Source: UBA6059 sp965227155 (GTDB lineage: Bacteria; Bacteroidota; Bacteroidia; Cytophagales; Cyclobacteriaceae). From it: 64,000 bases of DNA. Of this stretch, positions 1-7,749 are shown one piece after another. Location of the stretch: assembly GCA_965227155.1 (NCBI GenBank), contig OZ245731.1:3038001-3102000 (forward strand), given 5' to 3'. A program made the position numbers and the translations under genes. The notes under the pieces were generated by a model. That model was given only the letters and a program-made list of their open reading frames with translations, had not been told where the DNA came from and searched no databases. Position 1 is the stretch's first letter. Every line of letters starts with the position of its first letter.

Positions 1-424
1 GGTAGTTTGTGGTATACTACCTGCTGAAAAGCCAAGATACCTGATGGGTGTGGGCACACCTGAGAATATACTGCAGTGTATAGCCCTTGGCGTGGATATG
101 TTTGACTGTGTAATGCCTACCCGAAACGCCCGACATGGCTTACTTTTCACGAGCGAGGGTATCATCAATATGAAAAATGAAAAGTGGAAGGATGATTTTT
201 CTCCCATTGATGCGAAACTTGGCGGATATGTCAGCAGTTTCTATACTAAAGCATATTTAAGGCATTTGATTGTAAGCAAAGAGCTGCTTGCGGCGCAAAT
301 CGCCAGCATTCATAATCTAAGTTTCTACCTGTGGCTGGTAAAGGAAGCCAGGAAGCAAATTGAAAACGGTACTTTTGCCAGTTGGAAATCTATGATGGTG
401 GAAAAAGTAAGCCGTAGGCTTTAA
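1..424 (+). CDS. tgt: Queuine/preQ1 tRNA-ribosyltransferase, C-terminal part (5' end outside window)
   Basis: Base exchange enzyme that puts preQ1 into position 34 of GUN tRNAs. The reading frame is open from base 2, so only about the last 140 residues are present. The segment KPRYLMGVGTPEN and the following DMFDCVMPTRNARHG are strongly diagnostic; the latter carries the catalytic aspartate region of the family. Classical bacterial enzymes then have three zinc-binding cysteines before AYLRHL. Here the equivalent stretch (SPIDAKLGGYVSSFYTKAYLRHL region) has no cysteine, although the histidine is kept. I recall the same loss in other Bacteroidota homologues, so it is probably a lineage trait and not damage. 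The gene ends one base before the next start. The window also has a queuosine-precursor transporter at 47627-48442, consistent with salvage of the substrate. Confidence 0.93.
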   Translation, partial: VVCGILPAEKPRYLMGVGTPENILQCIALGVDMFDCVMPTRNARHGLLFTSEGIINMKNEKWKDDFSPIDAKLGGYVSSFYTKAYLRHLIVSKELLAAQIASIHNLSFYLWLVKEARKQIENGTFASWKSMMVEKVSRRL

Positions 425-425
425 A

Positions 426-1499
426 ATGAAAATATTAGACCGCTACATACTTAAGAAGCTTCTGAGCACTTTCTTCTTTGTAGTGCTGATCCTGGTATTT
501 GTAATCATCGTGATTGATTTCACGGAGAAGAATGATAAGTTTATCAAGAATGATCTTGGAGCAGAAGAGATTCTAAATTTCTACATCAATTTCATCCCCT
601 ACATAGCGAGTCTGCTTACCCCTATTACTTCATTTATTGCTGTGGTTTTTGTTACCGCCAATATGGCTGTACGTACAGAGATCATTGCGATTTTGGCTAG
701 TGGCACCAGTTTTCGTCGCATGATGATTCCTTACGGAATGTTTGCCGTGATTGTAGGAATCATGAGCTTTTTTCTCAATGGATGGATTATCCCAACGGCC
801 AACAAAGAGAGGGTAGCTTTTGAAGTAGCCTATCTGAAAGGGCCCTATTATTTCTCAGAGCGTAATATTCATTTTAAAGTAGGGGAAAATGACTACCTCT
901 ACATGGAGCGCTACAGTAATCAAAATGATATCGGCTATCGGGTAACCCTTGAAACTTTTGAAGGTACAGAGCTAAAACAGAAAATGTATGCCACACAAAT
1001 GGCCTGGGATAGCACACAAAATAAATGGCGCTTGAAGGGATGGAATAGGAGGGTCTTGCAAGAAGGCAGAGAGACATTTGAAACCGGTTTTGAGATGGAC
1101 ACCACGATTGCCATCTGGCCTTCTGATTTTGAAAACAGCTACAAGCTTCAGGAGACCTTTACTCTGCCGGAGCTTAATAATTACATCGAGCTTCAGCAGT
1201 CCAGGGGTGCGGACGACACGCTAAAATATATTGTAGAGCGGTATGTTCGGTACACGCAGCCATTTACAGTCATTATCCTTACTTTCATCGGGTTGATAGT
1301 GTCAGCGCGTAAGGCCAGGGGAGGAGCTGGCTTCCAGATTGCGCTGGGATTCCTCATTGCCTTTGTCTTTATCATATTCTTCATTATGGCCCGCGTAACC
1401 GCTGAAGCCGGATCTATGGATCCCCTTTTGGCCATTTGGATTCCCAACATCATCTTTTCTTTTGTTGGTTTGGTCATGTATTACACCATTCCGCGATGA
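426..1499 (+). CDS. LptF/LptG-family permease (YjgP/YjgQ)
   Basis: Inner-membrane permease of the Lpt system, which extracts lipopolysaccharide from the inner membrane with the LptB ATPase. The 357-residue length fits the family. Predicted helices lie near residues 11-32, 57-78 and 98-118, then a periplasmic beta-rich domain (about 125-270), then three C-terminal helices (about 277-297, 303-325, 333-353). This 3+3 arrangement around a periplasmic jellyroll is the family layout. The start follows the tgt stop by one base, and the stop overlaps the next start (ATGA), so the three genes are probably cotranscribed. I cannot tell LptF from LptG by eye; the DRYILKKLLSTF N-terminus looks more LptG-like. 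Confidence 0.88.
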   Translation: MKILDRYILKKLLSTFFFVVLILVFVIIVIDFTEKNDKFIKNDLGAEEILNFYINFIPYIASLLTPITSFIAVVFVTANMAVRTEIIAILASGTSFRRMMIPYGMFAVIVGIMSFFLNGWIIPTANKERVAFEVAYLKGPYYFSERNIHFKVGENDYLYMERYSNQNDIGYRVTLETFEGTELKQKMYATQMAWDSTQNKWRLKGWNRRVLQEGRETFETGFEMDTTIAIWPSDFENSYKLQETFTLPELNNYIELQQSRGADDTLKYIVERYVRYTQPFTVIILTFIGLIVSARKARGGAGFQIALGFLIAFVFIIFFIMARVTAEAGSMDPLLAIWIPNIIFSFVGLVMYYTIPR

Positions 1500-2395
1500 G
1501 TGCCACACCGAGAGATTATTTGGAATTGCACCTGGTGGTATTGGCCTGGGGTTTTACGGCCATATTTGGCTTATTGATCTCTGTGCCTGCTTTAGAAGTA
1601 GTGCTCTACAGGACACTGGTTGCTTCACTTGGGCTCTTGGTTTTACTTTTATTTCGGAAAAGCAATTTTGCCATTGGCCGCCGTGAGATATTGAAGATAG
1701 CCGGAACAGGATTGCTCATTGGGCTGCATTGGGTTATGTTTTTTGGATCGGCGCGGCTTTCTACAGCTTCGATCAGCCTCGCCGCTATGGCTACCACCTC
1801 ACTATGGACTACCCTGTTGGAACCATTGATGACAGAGCATAAAAAGATCAAATGGTATGAATTGGTGCTGGGCATTATGGCTGTAGTGGGGATGGTGATC
1901 ATTTTCAATGTAGAATTTCGATTTGCCTGGGGCTTGATTGCAGGTATTGGGGCAGCCATATTATCAGCTGTCTTTACCATTTTAAATGCAGGGCTGGTAA
2001 AAAGGCACGATCATTTTACCATTACCTTCTATGAAATGGTCAGTGCATTTTTAGGGCTATTGCTCATATTGAGCTTTTATAAGGGGCCTTTGCAAATTGA
2101 ATGGCCGGATTATTCAGATTGGTTGTGGCTGTTATTGTTAGGCGGTATTTGCACAGTGTATGCATACTCCATTTCTGTAAAGGTTATGAAGCGATTGCGT
2201 CCTTTTGTGGTTAATTTGACAATCAACCTGGAGCCTATCTATGGGATATTGCTTGCTATAGTTGTATTTGGTGAAAATGAGGCCATGAAGCCCGGCTTTT
2301 ACTGGGGCACAGCTATCATTCTTATTTCAGTACTGGCCTACCCCATGATTAACCGATATGAGCGGTGGAAATCGCAAAAAGCAGTCAGGTTTTAA
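1496..2395 (+). CDS. EamA/DMT-family transporter
   Basis: Ten-helix inner-membrane permease of the drug/metabolite transporter superfamily, 299 residues, with two EamA-type halves (about residues 8-140 and 150-285). The N-terminal helix with LHLVVLAWGFTAIFG and the second-half LEPIYGILLAIVVFGE are typical. I chose ATG 1496 and not an upstream in-frame start at 1436, because 1496 forms an ATGA overlap with the permease stop and begins a normal cytoplasmic N-terminus. The substrate cannot be assigned. The stop codon shares a TTAA palindrome with the stop of the convergent gene on the other strand. Confidence 0.88.
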   Translation: MSATPRDYLELHLVVLAWGFTAIFGLLISVPALEVVLYRTLVASLGLLVLLLFRKSNFAIGRREILKIAGTGLLIGLHWVMFFGSARLSTASISLAAMATTSLWTTLLEPLMTEHKKIKWYELVLGIMAVVGMVIIFNVEFRFAWGLIAGIGAAILSAVFTILNAGLVKRHDHFTITFYEMVSAFLGLLLILSFYKGPLQIEWPDYSDWLWLLLLGGICTVYAYSISVKVMKRLRPFVVNLTINLEPIYGILLAIVVFGENEAMKPGFYWGTAIILISVLAYPMINRYERWKSQKAVRF

Positions 2396-2706
2396 GCTTT
2401 TACAGGGGTGACCTGAGCTAGTACCTCGTATTTTTTTTTGATGTTTTCTCTAAAGCCTTCAGGTATTTCATGCCAAGGCATTACATCTATAAGTATAGGT
2501 ATGGTAGAGTCTTCCAAAGCCTCCTTAAAATCCCAAAACTCATTCAGGTCAAGCTTACCCTCTGTAAAAACGGCAAGGTCTAAATCACTGGTCTCGTGAG
2601 CATCTCCATTTACACGGCTGCCATAGGCCCATAGCTCAACTGGTGATGAAAAAATCTTGTTCGCGATTGCAATAATGGCTTCCTTATCCTTGGTTCTTAT
2701 CAGCAT
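2392..2706 (-). CDS. MNT-type nucleotidyltransferase domain protein
   Basis: Minimal nucleotidyltransferase of 104 residues. The DNA-polymerase-beta-like signature is visible: GS at residues 29-30, then SDLDLA with aspartates 41 and 43, and a third acidic residue in LIDV (Asp74). In the MNT/HEPN family this protein acts as antitoxin, modifying (often AMPylating) and neutralising the HEPN partner. Here it overlaps the 3' end of the HEPN gene by 23 bp, so the two are one transcription unit in HEPN-MNT order. Its stop shares the TTAA of the convergent transporter stop. All three catalytic acids are present, so it should be active. The family is assigned from motifs; a toxin-antitoxin role is inferred. 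Confidence 0.85.
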   Translation of the reverse strand: MLIRTKDKEAIIAIANKIFSSPVELWAYGSRVNGDAHETSDLDLAVFTEGKLDLNEFWDFKEALEDSTIPILIDVMPWHEIPEGFRENIKKKYEVLAQVTPVKA

Positions 2707-3118
2707 CGAGATCGTTGAGTTTAGCTAATAGATTTTTACTGTCCAGAAGAAATGTGGGTAAAATTTTCAAGGTGTTTTCAGCAAATCCTACACCGTAATC
2801 ATGTGCTGTTGTGTTTCTATTATCCCTATAGGTAATCCACCGTTCACATTCTTCAAGAGATATAATGCCAAATTTAGCAGCATGTCTAAATATCGATTTA
2901 AAGGTAAGACCATCTACCTTTTTAGAGCTGGCAAAATAAGGTTTAAGGCTTTTTCTTAATAGTTTACCTGCCTGCTCTAAAATTATTTCAAATTCTTTTA
3001 TACAGGCAGATCTATATAATTCATAATCAATACTTTCAGGATCAGTTTTATCTAAGATACCGATGGCACGTTCAAGTGATTTAATACATTTATCAAGGTA
3101 TGATGTACTGAAATCCAT
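2684..3118 (-). CDS. HEPN-domain protein, nucleotidyltransferase partner (HI0074-like)
   Basis: All-helical HEPN protein of about 144 residues, the expected partner of the MNT gene directly downstream. The conserved Rx4H motif of HEPN ribonucleases is seen as RNTTAH (Arg101 and His106 from the chosen start), and NTTAHDYG is typical of the HI0074 branch. I chose ATG 3118; a TTG 15 bp upstream is also in frame but adds nothing conserved. In characterised pairs the HEPN protein is an RNase toxin silenced by its MNT partner. Activity here is inferred. It lies between IspE and the transporter, breaking an otherwise housekeeping stretch, so it may be a recent insertion. Confidence 0.83.
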   Translation of the reverse strand: MDFSTSYLDKCIKSLERAIGILDKTDPESIDYELYRSACIKEFEIILEQAGKLLRKSLKPYFASSKKVDGLTFKSIFRHAAKFGIISLEECERWITYRDNRNTTAHDYGVGFAENTLKILPTFLLDSKNLLAKLNDLDADKNQG

Positions 3119-3203
3119 AAAGTAATTTACCAATTCTGATTTATAGAAAGAATGAAAGACCAGATAGAAACTGCGACACTTATCTACTTTTTATAGCTGA
3201 TAG

Positions 3204-4010
3204 TTACAATTTAATTGTTTTGGTAATGAGAGCAGGATCCTTATTCAAATCTGGTTCTTTATCAAATATTCCGTACACAGCCGACCCTGAACCACTCATG
3301 CTACTATACAAAGCACCTTGTTCATAGAGCGATTTCTTTATTTTTTCTATGGCAGGTGCCTTTTGGAATACTGTCTTTTCAAAATCATTAACCAGGAGGT
3401 ATTTCCATTTTGAGATCGGTTCATTTTCAATGATGATTTTCACGTTATGTACTGGTGCTGTGGGGATTATACCAGCATAGGCTTCTGCAGTGCCAATATG
3501 GATGCCCGGATGAACAAGCATTAACCAGTATCCTTGCAGGTCTATTTTTATATCTTCAAATAGCTCGCCTCGTCCGGTAACGAACTTAGGTTTATTGTCA
3601 ATGAAAAACGGACAATCACTTCCCAATTGCAGTGCGTACTTTTGTAGTGTTTCAACATTGAGATTAAGCTCAAACTTGTCATTTAACAACTTCAATACAA
3701 AAGCAGCATCGGCACTACCACCCCCGAGACCAGCACCCATGGGGATAATCTTATGCAACCTTATTTTAACCGGAGGTAGATCAAAATCATTTTTTAACAG
3801 TTGGTAAGCTTTTAGCACCAAATTGTCAGCTTCATTGCCGGGTACAGGTAAACCTGAAATTTCAAATTGTAAATTTTCACTATCGATGATTTCCAAAATA
3901 TCAGTCCAGGGTACAGGGTAAAAGCAGGATTCAATATTGTGATAACCATCCTCTCTTTTATAGACTATGTTGAGGCCGATATTTATTTTACAGTTTGGAA
4001 AGCAAATCAT
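3204..4010 (-). CDS. ispE: 4-diphosphocytidyl-2-C-methyl-D-erythritol kinase
   Basis: GHMP kinase of the MEP isoprenoid pathway, phosphorylating the 2-hydroxyl of CDP-methylerythritol with ATP. The 268-residue protein starts with the family N-terminus, with Lys8 in NCKIN. It has the glycine-rich ATP loop PMGAGLGGGSADAA (residues 90-103), the catalytic aspartate in LGSDCPFF (Asp132), and the C-terminal GHMP motif SMSGSGSAVYG. The gene lies downstream of fabI but is separated from it by a hairpin terminator, so it probably has its own promoter in the short gap. It is followed by the HEPN/MNT pair on the same strand. Confidence 0.95.
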   Translation of the reverse strand: MICFPNCKINIGLNIVYKREDGYHNIESCFYPVPWTDILEIIDSENLQFEISGLPVPGNEADNLVLKAYQLLKNDFDLPPVKIRLHKIIPMGAGLGGGSADAAFVLKLLNDKFELNLNVETLQKYALQLGSDCPFFIDNKPKFVTGRGELFEDIKIDLQGYWLMLVHPGIHIGTAEAYAGIIPTAPVHNVKIIIENEPISKWKYLLVNDFEKTVFQKAPAIEKIKKSLYEQGALYSSMSGSGSAVYGIFDKEPDLNKDPALITKTIKL

Positions 4011-4028
4011 CCCGGAAAATTTTTACAT

Positions 4029-4060
4029 AAAAATAGGTAGCCTAAAGCAGTAGGCTACCT
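4029..4060 (-). terminator. Intrinsic terminator after fabI
   Basis: A perfect 10-bp inverted repeat (4035-4044 with 4051-4060, arms AGGTAGCCTA and TAGGCTACCT) encloses a 6-nt loop. On the minus strand it is followed by a short U run (plus-strand A run at 4029-4033). It lies 24 bp past the fabI stop and before the ispE start, so it should end the recN-fabI transcript. Confidence 0.8.
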
Positions 4061-4083
4061 GATATCGATATTTGGATAGTAGA

Positions 4084-4899
4084 TTATTTTTTATTGTATT
4101 CTTCGATAATCTCTTCGGAGATACCCACATTAGAAAAGCCACCATCATGGTAAAGGTTCTGCATAGTAACCATTCGACTTAAGTCGCTGAAAAGGAAAAT
4201 GCAATAGTTGGCACAGTCATCGGCCGTGGCATTTCCAAGGGCTGACATTTTATCTGCAAACTCAAAAAAGGAATCAAATCCACTGATGCCAGCACCGGCA
4301 GTGGTAGGGGTAGGTGATTGAGATACAGTGTTGACCCTTACCTTTTTAGCTTTACCATATCGGTAACCGTAGCTTCTGGCTATAGATTCCAGCACAGCTT
4401 TGGCTTCTGCCATATCATTGTAAAAGGGGAAGGTTTTTTGTGCTGCGATGTAGGATAAACCAACTACTGATCCCCAGTCATTGATAAGATCCATTTTCTC
4501 TGCGGTTTGCAGCATTTTATGGAACGATAGCGCTGAGATATCCAAAGACTTTAAAAACCAATCGTAGTTAAGATCACCATAGGCCTTATTTTTCCGCACA
4601 TTTGGGGACATCCCTATGCTATGTAGCACAAAATCAACTTTGCCCCCCAGTTTATCCATGCTTTTTTCGTACAGGGCTGAGATATCGTCTACAGAAGTAG
4701 CATCAGCGGGAATTACTTCTGTTTCACATTGCTCTGCCAGCTCATTGATTTTACCCATACGCAGCGCGATTGGTGCATTGGTAAGCGTAAAAGTTGCCCC
4801 CTCTTCCTTTGCTTTCAGTGCTACTTTCCATGCAATTGAGTTTTCGTCTAGTGCACCTGAGATAATACCTTTCTTGCCTTTTAATAAGTTATATGCCAT
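4084..4899 (-). CDS. fabI: Enoyl-[acyl-carrier-protein] reductase (NADH)
   Basis: Short-chain dehydrogenase catalysing the last step of each fatty-acid elongation cycle. The 271 residues fit FabI. The nucleotide-binding N-terminus has KKGIISGALDENSIAWKVA. The catalytic pair Tyr160 and Lys167 appears as YNDMAEAK, preceded by Tyr150 in LSYIAAQ, the arrangement unique to FabI compared with other SDRs. The QSPTPTTAGAGISGF segment is the substrate-binding loop region; it differs from the proteobacterial form but matches my memory of Bacteroidota FabI. The gene follows recN with an 82-bp gap and ends at a strong terminator. Confidence 0.95.
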   Translation of the reverse strand: MAYNLLKGKKGIISGALDENSIAWKVALKAKEEGATFTLTNAPIALRMGKINELAEQCETEVIPADATSVDDISALYEKSMDKLGGKVDFVLHSIGMSPNVRKNKAYGDLNYDWFLKSLDISALSFHKMLQTAEKMDLINDWGSVVGLSYIAAQKTFPFYNDMAEAKAVLESIARSYGYRYGKAKKVRVNTVSQSPTPTTAGAGISGFDSFFEFADKMSALGNATADDCANYCIFLFSDLSRMVTMQNLYHDGGFSNVGISEEIIEEYNKK

Positions 4900-4981
4900 G
4901 TTGGATTTGTTTTGAAATTAAAAATGTAAAAATATATAAACTGAAAGAGTAGCTCTTTATTAATAGTTGGTATTCACCTAA

Positions 4982-6634
4982 TCAGGCTTCAATCAAATCG
5001 CGGGCACTTTGCAGTGCATTCGGAGATGGGTTTTCTCCATCGATCATCTTGGCTATTTCCAGTATCCTCTGCTCTCCGGTCAGCGTTTTGATACGGCTGA
5101 TTGTTTTGTGCTGAGAATCATCCTTATATACGAAATAATGTTGGTCTCCCTTTGCTGCAAACTGTGGCAGGTGACTGATAGCTATTACCTGATGGCTGTT
5201 AGCCATGGTTTTCATCATGTTAACCATCTTTTTGGCAACCTCTCCTGAAACACCGGTATCAATTTCATCGAAAATGATGGTAGGCAATGCCGTTTTACTG
5301 GCAAGGATATATTTGATGCAAAACATGAGACGGGAGAATTCACCGCCGGAAGCAACCTGCCGTATATCCTGAGGTGCGATACCTTTATTGGCACTGAATA
5401 AAAAATTAATGCTATCTGTACCATGCGGCCCTAAATCTGCTTCTTCAACAGCAACTTCAAACTGTGCATTGGGCATACCAAGTTGCGACAGCAATTCTTC
5501 CAGCTGCTTTTTTAACCCATTAACTACAGATTGCCTGCTCTCGCTTAATTCTTCACCAGCTTCTTTAACTACAGTCAGTGCTTTGTCATAGTCATTTTTG
5601 GCTTGTTCCAATGCTTCGTCCAGGTTGGCAGTTTGCAGCACTTTTTCTTCCAATTGCTGACGTATTTCAATCAGTTCATCAATGGTCTTGACACGGTGCT
5701 TCTGCTGTAAGCTGAAAATCAGGCTCACCCGCTCCTTCACTTCCTCAATACGGGCGGGATCATGAAGAATTTTCTCCTCCAGCTTACCCAGTTCTACATT
5801 GATATCTTCAATTTCTATCAGGGCTGATTGTAGCCTTTCCTGCAAGCTGGTATACTGATCACCAAACCTCGATAGCTGCTGTAGAAGGCTCTGCGCCGTT
5901 TTCAGCTGGTCGGTAGCTGCAAATTCTTCTCCACTGATGCCAGTGATTGCCTGATTAAGTTTAAGCTTGATATCCTCTGCATTTTCCAATGCTTCCAACT
6001 CCTGATCCAACGCCTCTTCCTCACCAGGCTTTAGGTTGGCTTTCTCCAACTCTTCGAATTGAAACTGGTGGAAATCTGCCTCTTCTCTAAGCTTTGAGGC
6101 CTCAGCTTTTAGTGCATCGTAGGCTTTTGCAGCCTTTTTATAGCTTTTGTAGGCTTGATTGTAAGTCAAAATCAAGTCTTGGTTTTCGGCATACAAATCG
6201 AGGACATTCATTTGGTAAAGCTGGTCTCCCAATTGCAGGTTATCATGCTGAGAGTGAATATCCATAAGTTTTACGCCAATCTTTTTAAGCACATCGAGTG
6301 TTACCGGCAGATCATTGACAAAGGCCCTTGATTTGCCAGCTTTGGATATATCACGTCTGATGATTGTTATATCCTCATAATCAATATCTTCATCAGCAAA
6401 GAAACTCTTGAGGCGGTAGGGAGTAAGATCAAAATGTCCCTCGATCACGCATTTTTCATCAGGGTTGAACAGGACCTTTGTGTCTGCTCGATTGCCCAGC
6501 AAAAGGCCCACTGCGCCAAGCATAATGGATTTGCCGGCACCTGTTTCACCTGTAATGATATTGAGCTTTGAAGATGGGTCCATCTCCAGGGAAGCAATCA
6601 GTGCATAGTTTTGAATAGAAAGATGCTTAAGCAT
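4982..6634 (-). CDS. recN: DNA repair protein RecN
   Basis: SMC-like ATPase for double-strand-break repair, 550 residues. The Walker A motif is GETGAGKS (residues 29-36). Long coiled-coil arms run from about residue 150 to 370. The ABC signature in ASGGEFSRLMFCIK and the Walker B TIIFDEIDTGVSG follow in the C-terminal head, together with QVIAISHLPQFAAKGDQHY. All catalytic motifs are intact. Its start overlaps the end of the small upstream gene by 8 bp, so it is translated within the same operon. Confidence 0.96.
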   Translation of the reverse strand: MLKHLSIQNYALIASLEMDPSSKLNIITGETGAGKSIMLGAVGLLLGNRADTKVLFNPDEKCVIEGHFDLTPYRLKSFFADEDIDYEDITIIRRDISKAGKSRAFVNDLPVTLDVLKKIGVKLMDIHSQHDNLQLGDQLYQMNVLDLYAENQDLILTYNQAYKSYKKAAKAYDALKAEASKLREEADFHQFQFEELEKANLKPGEEEALDQELEALENAEDIKLKLNQAITGISGEEFAATDQLKTAQSLLQQLSRFGDQYTSLQERLQSALIEIEDINVELGKLEEKILHDPARIEEVKERVSLIFSLQQKHRVKTIDELIEIRQQLEEKVLQTANLDEALEQAKNDYDKALTVVKEAGEELSESRQSVVNGLKKQLEELLSQLGMPNAQFEVAVEEADLGPHGTDSINFLFSANKGIAPQDIRQVASGGEFSRLMFCIKYILASKTALPTIIFDEIDTGVSGEVAKKMVNMMKTMANSHQVIAISHLPQFAAKGDQHYFVYKDDSQHKTISRIKTLTGEQRILEIAKMIDGENPSPNALQSARDLIEA

Positions 6635-6848
6635 GGATATCCCTGATTATTTCCGAAATATCCTTCAAAGATATCTGGTGTTTCTTTAGTCTGGCATCTT
6701 TGATATAAAAAATATCCCCATCTACCTTCTCGATCATCCCGTATAACACAGATCTATTTTTAAGGACCAAGGTCACCCAGGTATTGATCAGCTTAAAGGC
6801 TTCCTTATCCAGCTTTTCACCAGACAGTCTTAATTGCCTCGTTGCCAT
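6627..6848 (-). CDS. Small conserved-looking protein, possible Sm/SH3-like barrel
   Basis: A 73-residue basic protein starting MATRQLRLSGEKL. I do not recognise a named family. After an N-terminal helix-like segment (about residues 10-27), the rest reads as short beta strands separated by turns: TLVLKNRSVLYGMIEKV, then DGDIFYIKD, then HQISLKDISEII. That pattern resembles a small Sm/LSm or SH3-like barrel, but this is by eye only. I chose ATG 6848 because the in-frame TTG 12 bp upstream would overlap the DUF4835 gene. It is packed between DUF4835 and recN, with an 8-bp overlap into recN, so it is very probably a real gene. Confidence 0.72.
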   Translation of the reverse strand: MATRQLRLSGEKLDKEAFKLINTWVTLVLKNRSVLYGMIEKVDGDIFYIKDARLKKHQISLKDISEIIRDIHA

Positions 6849-6849
6849 A

Positions 6850-7749
6850 TTAATTTTCAATCATTTTCTTAATGGCGTCCGCTTTACTGGGATCGATGTT
6901 GGTGATTAGGTTGTAGGCACTCCTCCTTTCGTTGGGTTCACCGCGGGCAAATACATTCGCCATTTCGTCGATTTTGCCATCTATATAGGTGATGGTAAGT
7001 ATAGATCTGGGCCTTACATTATTGACCTGCTGAATTTTTTTAATGCTGTTGAGGATGTTGGTTCTGGCTTCATCAGGGTTTTCTTTCATCAGATCCATGC
7101 CTTTCCTGTGGTACAAATAGAATGATTCGCGAATAGGCTCCATCTGCTGGCTGATGAAGTTTTCTGCTAACCAATATCTGTTTCTAATGGAGCCAAACTG
7201 ATCCCAGCCGGCAAAACCGGATTGCTGTGCATTGGTTACCACATCCCAGGCTTTATCAAAATAGGGCTGACCGGCCATATTTTCAAAACTGTCATAGTCC
7301 ATACCGATGATGATGTATGCGTAAAATGCCAGCAAGCTTGTGATGTTGTTGTTGAAAGCATTGTCGTTGAATTGCAGTGGTTGTGAGGGGGTATATTCAA
7401 ATGACCAATCCCGATCACCGAAATTCAGGAGGATGGATTCATAGTTACTGCCATACACAGGCCTTGCAGAAAGAACTTGTACAGACGCCTCAAAATTACT
7501 GATCGCAGGCATGCTGGACACATTGATTATGATATTGCAATTGATCCTTTCCTCGTTAGTAAAAACATCATTAGTCCACTTTCTATCATTCAGAAATTGG
7601 GCAAATTCGATCTCCATTTCCTGAAAAATGTCTTTTTCAGTAGTCTGTACCTGATCAGCATTTACAATTACACGGCAATTGAGCTCTTGTGCAACGGTAA
7701 AACTGACTAAAAGAAGCTGAGCAACGATGGTAAATACTAGAAATCTCAT
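6850..7749 (-). CDS. DUF4835-family secreted protein
   Basis: A 299-residue protein with a cleavable signal peptide (hydrophobic residues 2-19, likely cut after TVA before QELN). The rest has the features of the Bacteroidota DUF4835 family, usually found beside coaBC: an N-terminal domain with paired beta strands (NCNIIINVSS) and a helical C-terminal part. No enzymatic motif is visible, and the function is not known to me. Its start overlaps the coaBC stop as ATGA. The conserved neighbourhood (BamD, omega, CoaBC) suggests an envelope role. Confidence 0.85.
   Translation of the reverse strand: MRFLVFTIVAQLLLVSFTVAQELNCRVIVNADQVQTTEKDIFQEMEIEFAQFLNDRKWTNDVFTNEERINCNIIINVSSMPAISNFEASVQVLSARPVYGSNYESILLNFGDRDWSFEYTPSQPLQFNDNAFNNNITSLLAFYAYIIIGMDYDSFENMAGQPYFDKAWDVVTNAQQSGFAGWDQFGSIRNRYWLAENFISQQMEPIRESFYLYHRKGMDLMKENPDEARTNILNSIKKIQQVNNVRPRSILTITYIDGKIDEMANVFARGEPNERRSAYNLITNIDPSKADAIKKMIEN

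Noticed and set aside
4926..4975. Short AAAGAG/CTCTTT hairpin between recN and fabI
   Set aside because: AT-rich, 6-bp stem with a 3-nt loop and no T run on the transcribed strand; too weak to call a terminator.
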